Assembly (NCBI GenBank): GCA_036006425.1
Contig: DASYPQ010000003.1
Span: 210,797 to 274,796, forward strand
Source: DASYPQ01 sp036006425
GTDB lineage: Bacteria; Planctomycetota; UBA1135; GCA-002686595
Length of the DNA stretch: 64,000 nt
Direction: 5' to 3'
Shown: positions 45,332-55,203 of the stretch, piece after piece
Position numbering within the stretch: the first letter of the stretch is position 1
How the letters are laid out: every line of letters starts with the position of its first letter
Position numbers and translations under genes: made by a program
The notes under the pieces: generated by a model
The model's input: only the letters and a program-made list of their open reading frames with translations
Database searches by the model: none
What the model was told of the DNA's origin: nothing

Positions 45332-46867
45332 TCATCCGAACACGATCCCCTGCGCGAGCGGGAGATCGCGGCCCCAGTTCACCGTGCTGGTCTGGCGGCG
45401 CATGTAGGCCTTCCACGAGTCCGATCCCGACTCGCGCCCCCCGCCGGTCTCCTTCTCGCCGCCGAACGCGCCCCCGATCTCGGCGCCGCTCGTCCCGATG
45501 TTGACGTTCGCGATGCCGCAGTCCGAGCCCGTCGCGGACATGAAGCGCTCGGCGTGGCGGACGTTCATCGTGAAGATCGACGACGACAGCCCCTGAGGCA
45601 CGCCGTTGTGCTTCGCGATCGCGTCGTCGAGGTCCTTGACGCGCACGAGGTAGAGAATGGGCGCGAAGGTCTCCTGCTGCACGGTCGCGAAGTGATTTTC
45701 CGCGCGCACGATCGCAGGCTCGACGAAGTAGCCGCCGGCGAGGTCGCCGGCCATCCTCGGACGACCGCCGCCGCACAGGATCTTCCCGCCTTCCTTCACG
45801 ACGTTCTGCAGCGCCGTCTGCATCTCGTCGACGGCGGACGCGTCGACGAGCGGCCCGCACAGGGTCCCCTCGGCCGACGGATCGCCGATCTTCACGCCCG
45901 CGTAGGCGGCGAGGAGGCGCTTCTCGATCTCGGGCGCGATCTTCTCGTGGACGAGGAGCCGGCGCGTCGTCGTGCAGCGCTGTCCGGCGGTGCCGACGGA
46001 ACCGAACAGGATCGCGGGCATCGCGAGGTCGACGTCGGCGTCGTCCATGACGACGATCGCGTTGTTCCCGCCGAGCTCGAGGATCGTGCGGCCGAAGCGC
46101 GCCGCGACGGTCTGCGCGACGCGCCGGCCGACCGACGTCGATCCGGTGAAGGAGACGAGCGGCACGCGCGCGTCCTCGAGGATCTTGTTCCCGACCTCGC
46201 GGCCCGAGCCGATGCACAGCGTCGCGAGCGCGCCGAAGCCTTTCGCCTCGAGGACGGGCCGCACGGCGTTCGTCATGCCGATCGCGCACAGCGGCGTCAG
46301 GCTCGACGGCTTCCAGAGGCACGCGTCGCCGCACACGAAAGCGAGCATCGAGTTCCAGGCCCAGACCGCGACCGGGAAATTGAACGCGGTGATGATCCCG
46401 ACGGTGCCGAGCGGGTGCCATTGCTCGCGCATCGCGTGCTCCGCGCGCTCGGAATGCATCGAGAGGCCGTACATCATGCGCGACTGGCCGACGGCGAAGT
46501 CGGCGATGTCGATCGCTTCCTGCACCTCGCCCCAGCCCTCCTGGAGGATCTTGCCCATCTCGAGGGAGACGAGGCGGCCGAGGACGTCCTTCTTCGCGCG
46601 CAGCGCATCGCCCATCCGGCGCACGATCTCGCCGCGTTTCGGCGCCGGGACCTCGCGCCAGCGCAGGAAAGCGGCGTGCGCCGACTTCGCGCAGCGGTCG
46701 TAGTCGGCGGCGGACGCCTGCTTCACGCGCGCGATCACCTTGCCCGTGGCGGGATTGCGCGACTCGAGGAGCTCGCCGGAGGTCTCGATCCACTTCCCGT
46801 CGTACGCGCCGAGGTGCTCGGGCTCGATGCCCAGACTCTTCAGGAGATCCGTCGCGGGTGCGCTCAT
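45332..46867 (-). CDS. ALDH7-family aldehyde dehydrogenase (antiquitin-like)
   Basis: A 511-residue NAD(P)-dependent aldehyde dehydrogenase. The catalytic Glu lies in LELGGNNA, the catalytic Cys in GTAGQRCTTTRR, and the NAD loop is FTGSTSVGRR. The C-terminus GGEKETGGGRESGSDSWKAY is characteristic of the ALDH7/antiquitin group, which oxidises alpha-aminoadipate semialdehyde in lysine breakdown. Box pathways also need an aldehyde dehydrogenase (BoxD), but that belongs to another subfamily, so I do not call it boxD. Cofactor and substrate remain to be shown. Confidence 0.88.
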   Translation of the reverse strand: MSAPATDLLKSLGIEPEHLGAYDGKWIETSGELLESRNPATGKVIARVKQASAADYDRCAKSAHAAFLRWREVPAPKRGEIVRRMGDALRAKKDVLGRLVSLEMGKILQEGWGEVQEAIDIADFAVGQSRMMYGLSMHSERAEHAMREQWHPLGTVGIITAFNFPVAVWAWNSMLAFVCGDACLWKPSSLTPLCAIGMTNAVRPVLEAKGFGALATLCIGSGREVGNKILEDARVPLVSFTGSTSVGRRVAQTVAARFGRTILELGGNNAIVVMDDADVDLAMPAILFGSVGTAGQRCTTTRRLLVHEKIAPEIEKRLLAAYAGVKIGDPSAEGTLCGPLVDASAVDEMQTALQNVVKEGGKILCGGGRPRMAGDLAGGYFVEPAIVRAENHFATVQQETFAPILYLVRVKDLDDAIAKHNGVPQGLSSSIFTMNVRHAERFMSATGSDCGIANVNIGTSGAEIGGAFGGEKETGGGRESGSDSWKAYMRRQTSTVNWGRDLPLAQGIVFG

Positions 46868-46967
46868 CACGGCGAGGATACTCTGCGCCCCGACTCGGAC
46901 GCCACCGGGGAGAACGCGGGTCGGGGTTGAGTCCGCGGGGAAAGGGCTCAGACTGGATCGCACGATC

Positions 46968-48215
46968 ATGCCTTGGCTCGAGTTCGGTCTCGCGCTCGCG
47001 ATCGGCGCCCTCGTCGGGATCGAGCGCGAGCGGAAGAAGCACGCCGGGGAATCCGGGAGCGGCCTGCGCACGTTCGTCCTGATCGCGGAGGCCGGCGCGA
47101 TCGCGGCCTGGCTCAGCAAGGAGACCGGCACGCCCTGGATCTTCGTCGGAGCCGGAGCCCTCGTCGCTTCCGTCGTCGTCGCTGGGTACTGGATCGAGAC
47201 GCGCGCGCATCCCGAGGCGATCGGCAAGACGACCGAGATCGCGGCGCTCGTCGTCTACCTGCTCGGCGGCGCCGCCGTGCAGGGCCCGCCCGAGGTCGCG
47301 GTCGCTCTCGCGATCGCGACGTCCGCCGTCCTGGCGTTCAAGGCACCGCTCCACGCGCTCGTCGCGAAGATCGGGGAGGAGGATCTGCGCGCGGCGCTCA
47401 AGCTCCTCGTCGTGACGTTCATCGTCCTGCCGGTCCTGCCGAACCGGACGGTCGATCCGTACGGAGCGCTCAATCCGTACAAGCTCGGCTGGCTCGTCGT
47501 GCTGATCTCGGGGCTCTCGTTCGCCGGCTACGTCGCGTCGCGCTGGCTCGGCCCGAAGCGCGGGCTCGTCGTGACCGGACTCGCCGGCGGGCTCGTCTCC
47601 TCGACCGCGGTGACGCTCGGGTTCGCGCGGACGAGCCGCGAGCGGACCGGCGCGCGGCTCGCGCTGCCGCTCGCGGGCGGGATCCTGCTCGCGTGGCTCG
47701 TGATGGTCGTGCGCATCGGCGTCCTCGTCGCCGTCGCGGCGCCGGGCCTCCTCGCACGACTCGGGCTGCCGCTCGCCGTGGTCGGCGCCGCCACGGCCGG
47801 GACGGCGGCCTGGTTCGTCGTGCGGGGCGCACGCGTGCGCGGCGTCGAAGCCGACGTCCCGCTGCAGAACCCGTTCAGCCTCGCCGCCTCGATCCGGTTC
47901 GCCGTGCTCTTCGCGGCCGTGCTCTTCGCGGTCGCGTTCGCGCGCGCACACCTGCCCGGGGCCGGGATGTACGCGCTCGCCGGATTCGCGGGCTTCGCCG
48001 ACGTCGACGCGATCACGCTGTCGATGGCCGACCACGCGCGCAGCGGCGGGGACGCGACCGTCGCGGCGGGCGCGATCATCGTCGCGGCCGCGGCGAACAC
48101 GTTCGCGAAGTGCCTTCTCGTCGGATGGTTCGGCTCGCCCGAGCTCCGGTCGAGGATCTGGATCGCGGGCGCCGTCGTGCTCGCCTCCGCGGCCGCGGCG
48201 TTCGCGCTCGCGTGA
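46968..48215 (+). CDS. MgtC/DUF4010-family membrane protein
   Basis: A 415-residue polytopic membrane protein with about ten to twelve predicted helices. The N-terminal GLALAIGALVGIERERKK is the MgtC motif, and the remainder corresponds to DUF4010, with the conserved GLAGGLVSSTAVTLGFARTS and ADVDAITLSMA segments. A transport role is presumed but not established. The start ATG at 46968 is chosen since it gives the standard N-terminus. It is divergent from the ALDH gene and convergent with the S41 peptidase gene, 15 bp away. Confidence 0.85.
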   Translation: MPWLEFGLALAIGALVGIERERKKHAGESGSGLRTFVLIAEAGAIAAWLSKETGTPWIFVGAGALVASVVVAGYWIETRAHPEAIGKTTEIAALVVYLLGGAAVQGPPEVAVALAIATSAVLAFKAPLHALVAKIGEEDLRAALKLLVVTFIVLPVLPNRTVDPYGALNPYKLGWLVVLISGLSFAGYVASRWLGPKRGLVVTGLAGGLVSSTAVTLGFARTSRERTGARLALPLAGGILLAWLVMVVRIGVLVAVAAPGLLARLGLPLAVVGAATAGTAAWFVVRGARVRGVEADVPLQNPFSLAASIRFAVLFAAVLFAVAFARAHLPGAGMYALAGFAGFADVDAITLSMADHARSGGDATVAAGAIIVAAAANTFAKCLLVGWFGSPELRSRIWIAGAVVLASAAAAFALA

Positions 48216-48230
48216 GGGTGCCTGGATCCC

Positions 48231-49601
48231 CTACTTGTTGTTCGCCGTCGTCCGGATCTTCCCGCGCAGGATCTCGAGCGCGCGCTCGAGGATCGGATCG
48301 CGCTCCTCGAAATCCTTCGACTCGGCCGCGACCTCGACGTCGGGAGCGAGGCCCTCGCCCTCGAAGCACGTGCCGTCGAGCCGCAGGTCCTGCCACGACG
48401 GGAGCACGATCGTGACACCGTTCGGCAGCTCGTGCGGCTTCGGGTTCCCGCTGCTCCCGTACGTCCGCTGACCGACGACCGTGCAGTCCTTCGCCTGCCG
48501 CATCATGAGCACGAACGATTCGTTGCTGCTCATCACGTAGCGGCTCGTCAGCACGGCGACCGGCATCGCGAGATGTCTCTCCGCGTCCGCATTCCCCGCG
48601 ATCTTGCGCTCGACGACGGGGCCGAATCCGTCCTTCCCCGGCCCGGTCCGGTACCGGTCCTTGCCGTACACGCGCTCGCCTTCGACGAACCAGCCGGCGA
48701 TGCGCTGCGCGAGAAGCTCGTCGCCGCCGCAGTTCGGGCGCACGTCGACGACGACCGCCTTGCAGTCGCGCAGCCCGGGGAGAGCCTGCTCGAGCGCATC
48801 GACGTCGCTCGCGCTGCTCCAGCCGCCGATCATCACGTAGCCGATGCCGTCGTCCGTCCGGCCGCGCCGGCACGTGCCGCCGACCGGCTGGATCATTACG
48901 TAGCGCGCGAGGAGCTTCTCGCGGTAGAGCGGATCGACGGCGCGTTTCCCGCCGGGGAACGTCTCGTCGCCGAGCCGGAGATGGAGATGGATGTCCTCGG
49001 TCGCGCCGAGCATCGCCGAGACGGCACTCGCCCATTCGCGCGCCGTCGCGGCGCCGAGGATCTTCGGCGCGTTCTCGCGGAAGAGGTCGTCCCAGGACGC
49101 GACGCGCCGGTCGTAGTAGGAGTAGCTCCCCTCGAGGAGCTTCCGCAGCGCGTCGAGCGACTGCTGATTCTCGGCCCGCTGCTTTGCCGGATCCGCCGGC
49201 GCCTCGGCCTTCTTCGCCTTCGTCGCGGACGACTTGCCCGCCGCGGTGTGGAAGGACCAGGGGACCGGCACGAGCGGCACGTCCTGGCTGCTCTTGAACT
49301 TCTGCGCGGAGGGGCAGTTCAGGCCGAGCTCGTACTCGTGGTCGGGCTCGAGCTCGACTTCGACGACGATCTTCTTCGACGAGTCCCACCTCGGCTTCCC
49401 CTTGAACTTCGGGAAGTTCGGCCCCCCGCCGCAGAAGGACCAGCCCGACAGGCTCATCGGATGGTCGAACGTCACGACGAGCTTCGTCGTCTTCGCGGCG
49501 TCGACGTCCTTGGCTCCGTTCGCGGGGTCGAGACTGACGACTCTAGGCGGATCCCCGGCCCCGAGGAGCGCGGCGAAGACAATCAGAGAGATGCCGAACA
49601 T
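48231..49601 (-). CDS. secreted S41-family peptidase with Big_5-type domain
   Basis: A 456-residue exported protein. A signal peptide of about 16 residues is followed by an Ig-like Big_5 domain (PPRVVSLDPANGAKDVDAA and KLVVTFDHPMSLSGW). A linker rich in Lys and Ala leads to the S41 peptidase domain: AVVVDVRPNCGGDELLA, then VAVLTSRYVMSSNESFVLMM with a candidate nucleophile Ser, then VVGQRTYGSSGNP. No PDZ domain is seen, so it is nearer to the S41B/IRBP-like type. Target proteins are unknown. The TolB-like gene lies 61 bp upstream on the same strand. Confidence 0.8.
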   Translation of the reverse strand: MFGISLIVFAALLGAGDPPRVVSLDPANGAKDVDAAKTTKLVVTFDHPMSLSGWSFCGGGPNFPKFKGKPRWDSSKKIVVEVELEPDHEYELGLNCPSAQKFKSSQDVPLVPVPWSFHTAAGKSSATKAKKAEAPADPAKQRAENQQSLDALRKLLEGSYSYYDRRVASWDDLFRENAPKILGAATAREWASAVSAMLGATEDIHLHLRLGDETFPGGKRAVDPLYREKLLARYVMIQPVGGTCRRGRTDDGIGYVMIGGWSSASDVDALEQALPGLRDCKAVVVDVRPNCGGDELLAQRIAGWFVEGERVYGKDRYRTGPGKDGFGPVVERKIAGNADAERHLAMPVAVLTSRYVMSSNESFVLMMRQAKDCTVVGQRTYGSSGNPKPHELPNGVTIVLPSWQDLRLDGTCFEGEGLAPDVEVAAESKDFEERDPILERALEILRGKIRTTANNK

Positions 49602-49662
49602 GGCCCACCACCTGGAGGGAATGGAGAGGTCCGCAGTGTACCGACGGACCTGTCGAGCGATG

Positions 49663-51498
49663 TCACGGCGCCCAGGTGATCGCCCCCGTCTGCGTCGCGT
49701 TGAAGGTGCTCGACGCCGGGCATCCGCCGAGCACGATCGGGTCGCGGTAGTACACGAGGTACCAGCGGCTCTGCCCCGCCAGGATCGTGTCGCCGAGCGC
49801 CGCCGATCGCACCGACACCTGCGGATCCCCAGCGATGAAGCTCGGCGCGCTGATGCTCCCGCCGACCGCGGTCTTCGTGTAGAGCCGCTTGAGGGTCCCC
49901 GACGTGCAGCGCACACCCATGCCGAAGACCACGCCGCTAGCGTTCGTCCCGGTCCACTGACCCACGATGCTCAGCGCGGTCGGCTTCTCGCCGCTCGTCG
50001 TGAAGACCAAGGTGTCCGAGGAGAGCAGCGTGCCGCCTGCAGCGGCGAGCACCGCTCCACCCGTTCCGGAGGAGTTGTCGCAGCCTCGACCGGGTCCGCT
50101 CGGAGGATTCGCGCAGGCGCAGGCGGTCACGCCGGCGATCCCCGGATCGCACAGGCTCGCGAAGGCCGGCCCGCCCTGGCGGCTGCGGACGAATACGTCC
50201 CCGTACCCGTTCGTGTCCAGGGGAACGAGGTTGGTGGCGAGACTGTCGAAGGCCACGTAGCGACCGTCCGCGGAGATCGACGGGACGTAGCTGCTGCTGT
50301 TCGTCTGCACGCCGGCCGAGCTGACGCTGACGCGCTCGGTCGCGCCGGTCAGGCGCTCGTGGACGAAGACGTCCTCGTGCCCGTTCGAGTCGCCAGCGAC
50401 GAGATTGTTCGCGACGCTCAGGAACGCCACGCAACTGCCGTCGGTGGAGAGCACGGGGTTCGTGCTCGCAAAATTCCCCTGTGCGCCGCCGGAGTCGACG
50501 CTGGCGCGCTCGGTCGTGCCGAGCTGGCGGTCGTGGACGAAGACGTCGTAGGCGCTGTTTGTGTCCCCGGGGACGAGGTTGGAAGCCGCGCTCGAGAACG
50601 CCACGTACCGGCCGTCCCCGGAGATCGAGGGGTACGAGCTGTCGCCGTTCCCCTGGATCCCGCCCGAATCGACGCTGACCCTCTCGGTCACGCCGGTCTG
50701 GCGGTCGTGGACGAACACGTCGACCGATCCGTTCGTGTCTCCAGGGACGAGGCTGAAGGCGGAGCTCATGAAGACCACGCATCGGCCGTCGGCGGAGATC
50801 GCCAGGCCGGACGTGCCGCTGTCGCCGTTGCCCGCCCCGCCGCTCGAATCGACGCTGACGCGCTCGGTCACGCCGGTCTGACGGTCGTGGACGAAGACGT
50901 CGACCCACGCGCCCACGTCGCCGGCGACCAGGTTGTCCGCAACGCTGTCGAAAGCCACGTAGCGGCCGTCGGCGGAGATCGACGTGGCGTTGACACCGCA
51001 GTCGCGGTTCGATTGTCCCCCGCCGGAGTTGACGCTGACGCGCTCGGTCGTGCCGAGCTGGCGGTCGCGGACGAAGACGTCCAGGCACGTGTTCGTGTCG
51101 CCGGGAGCGAGATTGTCCGAGTAACTAGAGAACGCGGCGTAGCGGCCGTAGAAGGAGATCGAAGGACTGGAACACGCCGCCGCGCCCAGCGCGCCACCCG
51201 AGGCAACGCTCACGCACTCGGTCACCCCGCTCTGCAGGTCCCGGACGAAAATGTCCGGCGCGGCGTTCACGTCGCCGGCGACGAAATTGCTCGAGTAGCT
51301 CATGAACGCCACCGAGCCGCCGTCGGCCGAGATCGCCAGGCCGTAGAAGCCGCTGAGGCTGTTCCCCTGCACGCCGGCCGAGCTCACGCTGGCGCGCAGC
51401 GTGACTTGCGCCGACGTCGTCGGCGCAAGGAACGCCAGATGGACCGCCCAGACGCTCGACCACGCGATGCATCGAATCCTTGCCGCTCGCGTTCCCAT
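49663..51498 (-). CDS. secreted TolB/WD40-like repeat protein
   Basis: A 611-residue protein with a signal peptide ending in Thr-Ser-Ala near residue 30. Seven units of about 58 residues follow, each with SISADGRYVAF, a Ser-rich loop, NLVPGDTN and DVFVHDRQ, a TolB-like beta-propeller blade. A seven-bladed propeller is expected. The C-terminal region has several Cys (CACANPP, GRGCDNS) and ends in YYRDPIVLGGCPAS, another planctomycete-type secreted domain. It probably binds proteins or sugars outside the cell. The ATG at 51498 is selected; the longer frame runs antisense to ettA. Confidence 0.85.
   Translation of the reverse strand: MGTRAARIRCIAWSSVWAVHLAFLAPTTSAQVTLRASVSSAGVQGNSLSGFYGLAISADGGSVAFMSYSSNFVAGDVNAAPDIFVRDLQSGVTECVSVASGGALGAAACSSPSISFYGRYAAFSSYSDNLAPGDTNTCLDVFVRDRQLGTTERVSVNSGGGQSNRDCGVNATSISADGRYVAFDSVADNLVAGDVGAWVDVFVHDRQTGVTERVSVDSSGGAGNGDSGTSGLAISADGRCVVFMSSAFSLVPGDTNGSVDVFVHDRQTGVTERVSVDSGGIQGNGDSSYPSISGDGRYVAFSSAASNLVPGDTNSAYDVFVHDRQLGTTERASVDSGGAQGNFASTNPVLSTDGSCVAFLSVANNLVAGDSNGHEDVFVHERLTGATERVSVSSAGVQTNSSSYVPSISADGRYVAFDSLATNLVPLDTNGYGDVFVRSRQGGPAFASLCDPGIAGVTACACANPPSGPGRGCDNSSGTGGAVLAAAGGTLLSSDTLVFTTSGEKPTALSIVGQWTGTNASGVVFGMGVRCTSGTLKRLYTKTAVGGSISAPSFIAGDPQVSVRSAALGDTILAGQSRWYLVYYRDPIVLGGCPASSTFNATQTGAITWAP
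50180..51400 (-). repeat. tandem coding repeats of the TolB-like gene, seven units of about 175 bp
   Basis: The DNA of the propeller shows seven direct repeats of about 172-180 bp with high similarity between units, for example the recurring CGGTCGTGGACGAA followed by GACGTC in successive copies. This is internal to the gene. The near-identity of the middle units suggests recent duplication or homogenisation. Confidence 0.75.
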
Positions 51499-51723
51499 GG
51501 CTCCGTCCTCCCATGCTCTTGCGGGTTCTCGCGAAGACCCGTGCCTCGGTCCGCACCGGCCGCTCGAGGAAGCCGGCGAGACCGATCCTACCGCTCCGTG
51601 GGATTCCCGGGGTGCTTTCGTCATCGCGTGCGGAAACCCTGCCAGACCCACGGGTCCGCCCGACCGGATCGGCGCACACGTCTTGAAGCGCCGCGGACCT
51701 TTGAGACACTGTCGCGCTACGTC

Positions 51724-53376
51724 ATGCCCGACAAGATCATCTTCCAGCTCCAGGACCTGCACAAATTCTTCGGCCAGCGCGAGGTCCTCAAGGGGATCAC
51801 GCTCTCCTTCCTCGAGGGCGCCAAGATCGGCGTCATCGGGCCGAACGGTGCGGGGAAATCGACCCTCCTGCGCATCCTCGCGGGCGTCGACAAGCAGTTC
51901 GAAGGCACCGCGAAGCCGGTCGGGAACCTCTCGATCGGCTATCTCGCGCAGGAACCGCCCCTCAACGAGGACCTCGACGTCTACGGGAACCTGCGCGAGG
52001 CCGTCCAGCCGCTGCTCGACATCGAGGCGCGCTACAACGCGCTCACCGAAGCGGGCGACATGGGCGACGAGTTCAACCATCTCTCGGAGCTCATGGAGCA
52101 CAAGGAGATCTGGGAGCTCGACAGCCACCTCGAGCTGGCGGCCGAAGCGCTGGGGCTTCCCCCGATGGAAGCGGACGTGAAGAAGCTCTCGGGCGGCGAG
52201 CGCCGGCGCGTCGCGCTGTGCAAGCTCCTCCTCAATCACCCCGACATGCTCCTGCTCGACGAGCCGACGAACCACCTCGACACGGACGCGGTCGAGTGGC
52301 TGGAGCACCATCTCCAGGCGTACTCGGGCACGGTCATCCTGATCACCCACGACCGCTACTTCCTCGACAACGTCGTCGGCTGGATGCTCGAGATCGAGCG
52401 CGGTCGCGGACGCCCGTACCAGGGCAACTACAGCGAATACCTCCAGCAGAAGCAGAACGAGCTCGAGACGAAGCGCGGGCAGAACGAGCAGCGCGAGAAG
52501 GTCATCGCGCGCGAGCTCGAGTGGATCCGCAAGACGCCCAAGGCGCGCAGCACGCGCAGCAAGTCGCGCATCGCACGCTACAAGGAGCTCGTCGAGCAGA
52601 AGGCGGAAGAGGCGATGGACGCGATCGAGCTCCGCATCCCGCCCGGCCCGCGCCTCGGGACGAAGGTCATCGAGCTCAAGCACGTGAACAAGGGGTTCGG
52701 CGATCGGGAGCTGATGAAGGACCTCTCGTTCGAGATCCCGCCCGGCGGCGTCCTGGGCGTCATCGGCCACAACGGCGTCGGCAAGACGACGTTCCTCAAG
52801 ATGCTCGTCGGCAAGGAGAAGCCCGACTCGGGCGAGGTCGTGATCGGCTCGACGGTCAAGCTCACGTGGCTCGACCAGTCGCGGACGATCCTCGACGACA
52901 CGAAGTCGGTCTACGACAACATCACCGAGGGCAACCCGCAGATCCCGTTCGGGAACAAGCTCCTCGACGGCCGCGCCTACGTCGCGCGCTTCAACTTCAA
53001 GGGCGAGGACCAGCAGAAGCTCCTGGGCGAGTGCTCGGGCGGCATGCGCAACCGCGTGCTGCTCGCCAAGATGCTGCGCCACCCGGCCAACGTGATCCTG
53101 CTCGACGAGCCGACGAACGACCTCGACCTCGAGACGCTGCGCGTGCTCGAGGAGGCGATCCAGGAGTACCCCGGCAGCGCGATCGTCGTCACGCACGACC
53201 GCTACTTCCTGAACCGCGTCGCGACGCACATCCTCGCGTTCGAGGGCGACGGCGTCGTGCGGTTCTTCGACGGCGACTACGAGCAGTACCACGAGTGGCG
53301 CGAGAAGGACCGCGCCGCCCGCGGCGTCGCGCCGGTGTCGAAGGCCGGGAAGTACAAGAAGCTCCTGCGGACGTGA
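51724..53376 (+). CDS. ettA: ABC-F ATPase, energy-dependent translational throttle type
   Basis: A 550-residue protein with two ABC domains and no membrane part. Walker A motifs are GPNGAGKST (residues 39-47) and GHNGVGKTT (about 349-357); signatures are LSGGERRRVAL and CSGGMRNRVLL; Walker B segments are LLLDEPTNHLD and ILLDEPTNDLD. The linker between the domains contains the Arg-rich arm typical of EttA, which binds the ribosomal E site and regulates early elongation. Length and order match EttA closely. The Nudix gene starts inside its stop codon. Confidence 0.92.
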   Translation: MPDKIIFQLQDLHKFFGQREVLKGITLSFLEGAKIGVIGPNGAGKSTLLRILAGVDKQFEGTAKPVGNLSIGYLAQEPPLNEDLDVYGNLREAVQPLLDIEARYNALTEAGDMGDEFNHLSELMEHKEIWELDSHLELAAEALGLPPMEADVKKLSGGERRRVALCKLLLNHPDMLLLDEPTNHLDTDAVEWLEHHLQAYSGTVILITHDRYFLDNVVGWMLEIERGRGRPYQGNYSEYLQQKQNELETKRGQNEQREKVIARELEWIRKTPKARSTRSKSRIARYKELVEQKAEEAMDAIELRIPPGPRLGTKVIELKHVNKGFGDRELMKDLSFEIPPGGVLGVIGHNGVGKTTFLKMLVGKEKPDSGEVVIGSTVKLTWLDQSRTILDDTKSVYDNITEGNPQIPFGNKLLDGRAYVARFNFKGEDQQKLLGECSGGMRNRVLLAKMLRHPANVILLDEPTNDLDLETLRVLEEAIQEYPGSAIVVTHDRYFLNRVATHILAFEGDGVVRFFDGDYEQYHEWREKDRAARGVAPVSKAGKYKKLLRT

Positions 53377-53936
53377 CGTCCCTCGCACGGCGCCTGCTCG
53401 CGAACTGGACGCCGCCGACGGCGGAGCAGCAGCGCACGCGCGACCGCATCGTCGCGTTCATCGACGAGCATCCGAGCGATGCGCACCTGCGCTCCTGCGT
53501 CCCCGGGCATTTGACCGCGTCGGCGCTCGTGGTCGATACGCGCGGCGAGCGCGCGCTGCTCACGCACCACAGGAAGCTCGGGCGCTGGCTCCAGCTCGGC
53601 GGCCACTGCGACGGCGACGCGGACCTCGCCGCGGTCGCGCTGCGGGAGGCGACCGAGGAGAGCGGCATCGACGGCCTCGTGATCGATCCGGTGCCGATCG
53701 ACGTCGACATCCACACGATCCCCGCGCGCAAGGACGAGCCGGAGCACCTCCACCTCGACACGCGCTTCCTCGTGCGGGCACCCGCGGGCGCTCGCGCGCG
53801 AGCGAGCGAGGAATCCCTGAGCCTGCGCTGGTTCACGCCGGAGGAGCTCGCGACGGTCGCGGCCGACGATTCCGTCCGCCGGCTTTTCGAGTTCCTGCGG
53901 ACGCCGGGGTCTACGTCTCCGCGACCGGCCCGCTGA
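53373..53936 (+). CDS. Nudix hydrolase
   Basis: A 187-residue protein. The GTG start at 53373 overlaps the ettA stop as GTGA, indicating coupled translation. The Nudix box lies in GGHCDGDADLAAVALREATE, continuing ESGI, with the essential REATEE core that binds metal; the first Glu of the box is replaced. Enzymes of this type hydrolyse nucleoside diphosphates linked to other groups. The substrate is unknown. Its last 26 bp overlap the convergent histidine kinase gene. Confidence 0.85.
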   Translation: MTSLARRLLANWTPPTAEQQRTRDRIVAFIDEHPSDAHLRSCVPGHLTASALVVDTRGERALLTHHRKLGRWLQLGGHCDGDADLAAVALREATEESGIDGLVIDPVPIDVDIHTIPARKDEPEHLHLDTRFLVRAPAGARARASEESLSLRWFTPEELATVAADDSVRRLFEFLRTPGSTSPRPAR

Positions 53937-55203
53937 TCTCGACCTCGAGCCCGCCGGCTTCCGAGGCTCGCAGCGTGAGCTCGAACCCCGAGCGATCGAC
54001 GACGTCCTTCGCGATCGAAAGCCCGAGCCCGGTGCCGTCCGGATGCCGCGAGCGCGCCGCGTCGCCGCGGTACGAACGCTCGGCGAGCCGCGCGAGCTCC
54101 GCGGTCGACACGCCCGGTCCGTCGTCGATCACGCGCACGGAGAAACGGCCGTCGCTCTCCTCGAGGACGACCGTCGCGTGTCCTCCGGGCCGGTTGTAGC
54201 GCACGGCGTTGTGCACGACGTTCGAGAGCGCCTGCTCGACGAGCGTCACGTCTCCCGCGGCGGTGACGTCGGCCTCGGGGACGGCGAAGTCGAGCTCCAC
54301 GCCCTTCTCGCGCGCGACCGTCGCGTGCCGCAGCACGACGCGTTCGACGAGCCGGCTCCACGAGAACGTGTCGCGTCGCACGGCGAGCTCCCCCGCGTCG
54401 AGTTTCGTCGCCGCGACGAGGTTCGCCACGAGCGAAGAGAGGTACTGGACCTCCTCGAGGGCCTCCACGAGCGTCCGACGCGCGCGCGCCGCCCCGCGCC
54501 CCACCGAATCGCGCATCTGGAGCAGATGGCCCTGGATCACGGTCAACGGGATCATCACGTCGTGCGTGGTGTTCTCCACGAACGTGCGCAGCGAGCTCTC
54601 GCGCTTCCGGAGCTCGTCGATCTCCACGCGCGCGTCGACGCTGGCCGCGCTCATCTCGCTCACGCGACGTTCGACCGGGCCGATCGCGAAATACAGCGCG
54701 AACACCAGTCCGAACAGGATGGCGGCCGCGTAGCCGATCTCGTCGATCGGGCGGATCACCGGCGCGGTGTCGGCTCGCCGCGCGAGCACGAACACGCACG
54801 GGCCCGTCTCCCACTCCATGCGCGCCGCCGCGGTGACCTCGCGGCGCTCGGCCCCGTCCCGCACGCGTCCGGCGTCGCGCGCCCCGGCCTCGAGCTCCCG
54901 CCGGAGCTCCGGCGGAAAGGGCGGAGCACTCGCGTTCGCGGAGACGAAGTCGGATCCGTACGCGTAGATCTCGACGCGCGCGCCGCCCCACGCGGCGTCG
55001 CCGTCCCTGGACGGGTCGTGGAAGCTCGCGGGGCACGCTTCGCACTCCTCGCGCCCGCCGTTCTCCATCCGCTCGCGCAGCGAACGCGCGAGATCCGAGA
55101 CGGCGGCGCGACGCTGCACGCCCGCACGCAGGAGCTCCGTGCCCGCGATCAATGGGGCCGCGACGACGACGATCGTGAGGACGAGCCGCGGCCGGAGCTT
55201 CAT
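53911..55203 (-). CDS. two-component sensor histidine kinase
   Basis: A 430-residue membrane sensor. A first helix (RLVLTIVVVAAPLIAGTEL) starts near residue 6 and a second (IGYAAAILFGLVFALYFAIG) around 155-175, enclosing a periplasmic domain with a CEACPASF segment. The dimerisation helix carries the phospho-acceptor His214 in THDVMIPLT. The ATPase domain has NVVHNAVRYN, DDGPGV and GTGLGL. It overlaps the response regulator stop as ATGA. The signal is unknown; the periplasmic Cys pair might sense redox state or metal. Confidence 0.9.
   Translation of the reverse strand: MKLRPRLVLTIVVVAAPLIAGTELLRAGVQRRAAVSDLARSLRERMENGGREECEACPASFHDPSRDGDAAWGGARVEIYAYGSDFVSANASAPPFPPELRRELEAGARDAGRVRDGAERREVTAAARMEWETGPCVFVLARRADTAPVIRPIDEIGYAAAILFGLVFALYFAIGPVERRVSEMSAASVDARVEIDELRKRESSLRTFVENTTHDVMIPLTVIQGHLLQMRDSVGRGAARARRTLVEALEEVQYLSSLVANLVAATKLDAGELAVRRDTFSWSRLVERVVLRHATVAREKGVELDFAVPEADVTAAGDVTLVEQALSNVVHNAVRYNRPGGHATVVLEESDGRFSVRVIDDGPGVSTAELARLAERSYRGDAARSRHPDGTGLGLSIAKDVVDRSGFELTLRASEAGGLEVEISGPVAET

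Noticed and set aside
45332..46867. boxD-type aldehyde dehydrogenase
   Set aside because: The C-terminal signature is that of ALDH7/antiquitin, and it is 9 kb from boxB.
50180..51400. CRISPR-like array
   Set aside because: The repeats are about 175 bp long, in frame and encode propeller blades.
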